A stretch of 64,000 nucleotides of DNA, from contig JAMPEU010000002.1 in assembly GCA_023664865.1 (NCBI GenBank), forward strand, positions 1 to 64,000. The letters are read 5' to 3'. Both the position numbers and the translations under genes were made by a program. Source of the DNA: Butyrivibrio sp. (lineage in GTDB: Bacteria > Bacillota > Clostridia > Lachnospirales > Lachnospiraceae). Below the pieces are notes generated by a model. The model worked only from the letters and a program-made list of their open reading frames with translations, was not told the DNA's origin and searched no databases. This document shows positions 60,221-64,000 of the stretch, piece by piece; within the stretch, counting starts at the first letter, position 1; each line of letters opens with the position of its first letter.

Positions 60221-62374
60221 CTATATCTTCTTAATTACCGTGTCAAATGCCTCAAGCTTTATCTCTTCTACTCCGTATTCTGTCTTAACATGGCATTCCT
60301 GCGTCGTCTCTGCATTATTGATCACAACCAGAGTCCTGCTTAACGGATAGAAAGCACACTCCATCTGCGCATTGTCTGTCAGATATAGCCCGTCCGCCGC
60401 CTCGCCTCCTGCATCCAGTATCAGATTAAGCAGCATCTTTGTATTGGCGTTATTCAGACTGAAACCGGACAGATAAATTCCCTCTCCTTTACCGAAAGAA
60501 TTTCTGACTAACAATGGGTTGCCGTCATGTGCGGCAAGCACTACAGCCTTTCCGTCTGTCAAATGGCACTTTGTACCCTCGGGAACAAACGCTCCATTTG
60601 GCATTACCTTATCTGCAGCCGCCTTATCCACTTCAAACGTCCATTTTCCGTGACATACCCTGTCAATGACATCCTTATCAACGCCTAACACATGTGCCAT
60701 CCGGAAATAATTCTCATATCCGTCCGCCGCTGACGGCTCGCCCACGCCGATTAATGTACCGCCGCCGTATACCCACTTTGTAAGCTTCTCAACTACGGCT
60801 GCATCTTTCCATGCCTCGCCGCCGCTCCATGCGCTTCCCGCCGCTCCGGCGTTGATTACCACATCTACATTTTCCAACGCTCCGTTCTTCACATCATCAA
60901 AATTGATAAAACTTACCTCTAACGGAAGTCCGCTGAGCGCCTCGTTAATATGAATCAAATCGTGCATATACGTTTCATGGAAATGCCCCGACAAAGACCA
61001 TGAACGCATACTTCCCCAGAAATGCAGCACCGCTACCCTCGTTTTACAGCTGTATGGTTTTCCTGTGCTGTGCAGTTCCTTCAAAGCACGGAACTCATCG
61101 GAAATCTTGGCAATATACTCCACAAAATCAGGAAAGTCCTCTACCAGATGCAGATAACCGCCAAGCCCGATTCTGTCTATTGGACAGCGCAGCAGCGCAC
61201 GCCGCACATTGTTCCAGTATTTCTTAGCATCCAGCGTCGGATTGCCGCCTTCCATAAAAGTAGGCACGCCGCCAAGCCCTACCGGGAACAAATACGGGTG
61301 AAACCTAAGTTCATGCGTCTCTACATCTACGCCCGAACAAAGCCTCGCCTCATAGCCGGAAAAGACGCATTTAATCAAACCGTCAAAGCCAAATTCCTTG
61401 AAAGTCGGCTTGTACGGCTCAATGCCCACCCAGCTGTCGTCATAAAATACATATGCCTTTTTACCGTATTTATGAACTATGTCAATCAGCTGCCTGCCAA
61501 AGTCTATGACAAAGCGATTTACAAAGTCAATCCAGTCCATCTTCTTCTGATTGCACGGCATATGGGTTACATGAAGTTTACCCTGATTGATAAAGTCCTC
61601 CGCCGTCATGCTGTAGCCGTACTTTGCCGCAAAATCATTGAGCATCTTCGGGCTGACGGTAAAATCATAGGACGCCCAATCAGAGTACAAACTTCTGTTG
61701 CGCTCACTTTTTCCCCAAATCCATACAAAATTGTAGAACATCGAAGTAAAGCGCACCACAGTAGTATCGGGATGCGTCTCACACCAGTTCGCCATCCAGT
61801 CGAGCATATATTCCTGTGTCTCGGGATAAACCGGATCAATCTGCATCAAATGCTCTTTATCCCAATTATTCGTGGTATGGTTATACATGGAAATCTCTTC
61901 CCAGATACGGTACGCCAGAAAACTCACGGTATAATTGTGCCACGGCGTAATCCCATCCAGTATAACGCTCTGCTTTTCCTTATCGTAACTCCATTTTGAA
62001 GCCTCTACCGGCAGGTCTGTCGTCCTGTCATAAACCTGCCAATATTTCATAGTTTCCTCACTATCGTTTACTCTGAATTGTTCCTCGAAAAAGTCCGCCA
62101 TCAGCGCAATCTCAAGATGTCCGTCCACTGCCGTCACTGGATTCGTCATCAGAAAAGTCTGCTGCAGCTTATCTAAGTTCTGTTTTGCCCATTCATTGTG
62201 ATCCCTGATAATGCAGATTGTTGAATAAATGCCATAACCCGCCTTTGTAATCTCATCGGAAAGCACCGTTCCGTCGCTGTCGCGTATCACATCCGCTCCC
62301 CATTTATCTGCAAGCTGTAATGTTAATTTCTCATACCCCGCCTCGCCCGGCAGCGTAAAACTTCCTCTTCCCAT
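60221..62374 (-). CDS. GH112 phosphorylase, probable D-galactosyl-beta-1,4-L-rhamnose phosphorylase (717 aa)
   Basis: Full-length GH112: GRGSFTLPGEAGYEKLTLQL at the start, VVRFTSMFYNFVWIWGKSER, KAYVFYDDSWVGIEPYKPTF (catalytic Asp region), PVGLGGVPTFMEGGNP and RIGLGGYLHLVEDFPDF. The family includes lacto-N-biose phosphorylases and the galactosyl-rhamnose phosphorylase known from Clostridium phytofermentans. Placement between GH105 and rhaM strongly favours the rhamnose-specific type, giving galactose 1-phosphate and free L-rhamnose from rhamnogalacturonan I side-chain stubs. Cytoplasmic (no signal peptide). Confidence 0.9.
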   Translation of the reverse strand: MGRGSFTLPGEAGYEKLTLQLADKWGADVIRDSDGTVLSDEITKAGYGIYSTICIIRDHNEWAKQNLDKLQQTFLMTNPVTAVDGHLEIALMADFFEEQFRVNDSEETMKYWQVYDRTTDLPVEASKWSYDKEKQSVILDGITPWHNYTVSFLAYRIWEEISMYNHTTNNWDKEHLMQIDPVYPETQEYMLDWMANWCETHPDTTVVRFTSMFYNFVWIWGKSERNRSLYSDWASYDFTVSPKMLNDFAAKYGYSMTAEDFINQGKLHVTHMPCNQKKMDWIDFVNRFVIDFGRQLIDIVHKYGKKAYVFYDDSWVGIEPYKPTFKEFGFDGLIKCVFSGYEARLCSGVDVETHELRFHPYLFPVGLGGVPTFMEGGNPTLDAKKYWNNVRRALLRCPIDRIGLGGYLHLVEDFPDFVEYIAKISDEFRALKELHSTGKPYSCKTRVAVLHFWGSMRSWSLSGHFHETYMHDLIHINEALSGLPLEVSFINFDDVKNGALENVDVVINAGAAGSAWSGGEAWKDAAVVEKLTKWVYGGGTLIGVGEPSAADGYENYFRMAHVLGVDKDVIDRVCHGKWTFEVDKAAADKVMPNGAFVPEGTKCHLTDGKAVVLAAHDGNPLLVRNSFGKGEGIYLSGFSLNNANTKMLLNLILDAGGEAADGLYLTDNAQMECAFYPLSRTLVVINNAETTQECHVKTEYGVEEIKLEAFDTVIKKI

Positions 62375-62398
62375 TTTATCTCCAGTCCCCCATTTCTA

Positions 62399-63451
62399 TC
62401 ATAATGCTCCGTCTTTCTCTAATTCGTCCGATACCAGAACCTTGTCGAAAAACGCAAGTGCAAGTCCCTGTCCCCAGCCCTGTATCCAGTCGCGCGAAAT
62501 CTTACGGTATCCGTCCGCATCATTCATAACCGCCGTTCCGCCGGAAACGTTAAGCACCCTGCCGTCAGGGCTTACGTTAGCAAGCATGCCTTTGATTGCT
62601 TTGTTGAGGTATTTCGTATGTAAGGGATTAGCGCGCGTAACCATCGCCGCTGCGATACCCGCTGACGCTGAAATTTCCTCATAAGAACTCTCGTCATTTA
62701 AAATCGTCCGCCACAAACCATCCTGAGTCTGAAGCAGCTTAATCGCCGACAACTGCTCATTTAAAGAACCAGCCACATCCATGTACTTCGGATACAGATA
62801 ACATTGCGGAAGAATATCGCCGACCTGCGACATGGTAAACGCCGCCCACGCATTAGCACGCCCCCAATAAAAGCCCGACATATGATCTTTGGTAATATTA
62901 TTGTAGCCGTGGTAATACAGACCTGTATCAGGATCCTGCAGATATTTGATATGCCAGTAATACTGATTCAGCGCATCTTCAATAATTTCTTCGTCTTTAA
63001 GCTCCACGCCGACTCTCAGCAGGAAAAACGCCGCCATAAAAAGCGTATCCGCCCAGCATTGCTCCGGAAAATCATTGTTCGCCGAAACCGTGTGCTGCAG
63101 CACATTATCGCCAAAGCGAAGAGCATCTTTTCTGATATAATCTATCTTGCTCATCACGATATCCCAATATTTCTGTTCGTCTGTCGCTTTGTAAATAGAA
63201 ACCAGACAGTGCCCCATCGCGCAGGCGTTGACCGTCCATACCTTCGGCAGTCCTAAGTCAATCAGTTCGTCTACCCTATCCTTTAATAACTTTAGATATT
63301 CCTCGTTGCCCGTCTTTTCATAAGCATCGGCAATCCCGAAGTACGCTACCCCGCACGGCCAGTCCCATGTCAAGTCCATTTGCATCGTTCGCTTTACAAT
63401 TTTGTCAATCACCTCCAAAATCTCCTGTTTGTCGTATTCGAGTTTCAACAT
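62399..63451 (-). CDS. GH105 unsaturated rhamnogalacturonyl hydrolase (350 aa)
   Basis: Alpha6/alpha6 barrel hydrolase of the YteR/YesR type, cutting unsaturated galacturonyl-rhamnose from rhamnogalacturonan lyase products. Visible: DLTWDWPCGVAYFGIADAYE, QCWADTLFMAAFFLLRVG (catalytic Asp), GFYWGRANAWAAFTMSQVGD, SSYEEISASAGIAAAM and DWIQGWGQGLALAFF. No signal peptide, so it works inside the cell. It is the first enzyme gene after the solute-binding protein gene on this strand. Confidence 0.92.
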   Translation of the reverse strand: MLKLEYDKQEILEVIDKIVKRTMQMDLTWDWPCGVAYFGIADAYEKTGNEEYLKLLKDRVDELIDLGLPKVWTVNACAMGHCLVSIYKATDEQKYWDIVMSKIDYIRKDALRFGDNVLQHTVSANNDFPEQCWADTLFMAAFFLLRVGVELKDEEIIEDALNQYYWHIKYLQDPDTGLYYHGYNNITKDHMSGFYWGRANAWAAFTMSQVGDILPQCYLYPKYMDVAGSLNEQLSAIKLLQTQDGLWRTILNDESSYEEISASAGIAAAMVTRANPLHTKYLNKAIKGMLANVSPDGRVLNVSGGTAVMNDADGYRKISRDWIQGWGQGLALAFFDKVLVSDELEKDGAL

Positions 63452-63670
63452 CGCAGCGCCCTCCTTATATTTATTTTACTATAATAATAATTTAATCGCA
63501 GATTTTCTCACGAATTGTATTCCTATCTTCACGAGATGCAGTTTCATTTTATCAACAAATGGATTGACTTAACCCACATGCTGATAAAATCAAGCTCCAT
63601 AGTTACTATTCACTGCTCATATGGCATGAATAACAACACTCAATCAGCAGACCATATATTAGTTAAGAAA
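63452..63670. other. Gene-free region upstream of the GH105 gene
   Basis: AT-rich, no coding frame with ribosome-binding site. It must contain the promoter of the enzyme operon if that is separate from the transporter genes; no -35/-10 pair stood out with confidence. Confidence 0.4.
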
Positions 63671-63707
63671 AGCGGGGGCTGTGATATAATTGCCCGCAGT
63701 CCCCGCT
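63671..63707 (-). terminator. Terminator of the solute-binding protein gene
   Basis: Stem AGCGGGGGCTG (63671-63681) with CAGTCCCCGCT (63697-63707), one mismatch, followed on the minus strand by TTTTC. It lies ~35 nt beyond the stop codon at 63743, separating transporter and enzyme transcripts. Confidence 0.75.
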
Positions 63708-63742
63708 GAATCAAACTACCATAAAATATCGTTTAATTCATC

Positions 63743-64000
63743 TTACTTAAAGAAGTGTGCCGCTTGTTCTACATAGTCGCCGTTGTCAAAAGCAGCTTTC
63801 TTATCATCAATGATTGCCTGATATCCTGCATCCAGGTATTCCTGACATGCAGCTTCATAGTTAGCTTCAAAGTCTTCCTCTGAACCCATAACAATCTTAT
63901 CACGCAGCTCTGCATACTTGGTATACAGTGTAGCTTTGTACTCGTCGTTTGCCGCAATAGTTACGGTGAATGAGCAGTCAGGAGAAGCCATACCTGCCTC
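63743..64000 (-). CDS. ABC sugar-binding protein, C-terminal fragment cut by the window
   Basis: The frame runs to the window edge (86 codons visible, reading E-A-G before MASPDCSFTVTIAAND). The end, EYLDAGYQAIIDDKKAAFDN and GDYVEQAAHFFK, is typical of the C-terminal helices of family 1 extracellular solute-binding proteins of carbohydrate transporters in Lachnospiraceae. It probably delivers rhamnogalacturonan oligosaccharides; the specificity cannot be read here. The permease genes would lie outside the window or elsewhere. Confidence 0.75.
   Translation of the reverse strand, partial: EAGMASPDCSFTVTIAANDEYKATLYTKYAELRDKIVMGSEEDFEANYEAACQEYLDAGYQAIIDDKKAAFDNGDYVEQAAHFFK

Overview
The window looks like a chromosome segment of a spore-forming, low-to-mid GC Clostridia, most likely Lachnospiraceae. 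The evidence is a complete spoIIAA-spoIIAB-sigF operon, spoVAA-AB-AC, a T-box-controlled valS, YtrA-type GntR/ABC modules, and a pectin/rhamnose catabolic locus of the kind found in gut or plant-fibre anaerobes. No rRNA, tRNA, CRISPR array or prophage was recognised.

Layout. 1-2.4 kb: small accessory genes on the minus strand (a Panacea-domain toxin-antitoxin-like pair with its own promoter and palindrome, a P-loop kinase, a PBECR4-like protein). 2.8-4.4 kb: an ABC-F ATPase behind a leader terminator (attenuator). 4.7-8.7 kb: two tandem paralogous operons, each GntR(YtrA) regulator, ABC ATPase, permease, and each with the same operator GTACTT-N7-AAGTAC placed right after the -10. 8.7-10.5 kb: an intact IS1182-family insertion. 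10.5-16.1 kb: an AAA/PD-(D/E)XK protein, a chemoreceptor and a cardiolipin synthase. 16.3-18.1 kb: spoVAA-AB-AC. 18.2-22.7 kb: an ECF sigma factor with a membrane partner and a three-gene ABC exporter. 22.8-28.6 kb: a PfkB kinase, a duplicated-domain lipoprotein and a HelD-like helicase fused to an orphan GH31-type N-terminal domain. 28.6-31 kb: small genes and an AAA ATPase/RloB-like pair. 31-34.1 kb: divergent DUF5722 and DUF2142-type genes. 34.2-43.8 kb: sigF operon, a TPR protein, a 48-aa gene, folC, a DUF342 protein and valS. 43.8-51.9 kb: ABC exporter, a broken HTH gene, a membrane protein, an Rpn-type nuclease, an HTH-membrane/DUF4097 pair and a DUF3048 lipoprotein. 51.9-64 kb: the rhamnogalacturonan/rhamnose locus, ending in a solute-binding protein cut by the window edge.

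How the sugar genes fit together: imported rhamnogalacturonan pieces would be deacetylated (CE12), stripped of arabinose (GH51), split by GH105 and by a GH112 phosphorylase (probably galactosyl-rhamnose phosphorylase). Free L-rhamnose would then pass through RhaM, a FucI/AraA-family isomerase standing in for RhaA, RhaB and RhaD.

The most unusual signal is a family of three intergenic elements (16824-17005, 25196-25374, 34094-34236). They share a conserved structured core in the same orientation, but each is enclosed by its own roughly 33-36 bp inverted arms. The arms differ in sequence from copy to copy yet stay self-complementary. Two copies touch sporulation operons. Other strong leads are the HelD-GH31N fusion, an 88-bp upstream module shared by two unrelated genes, and several overlooked microproteins of 31-59 aa.
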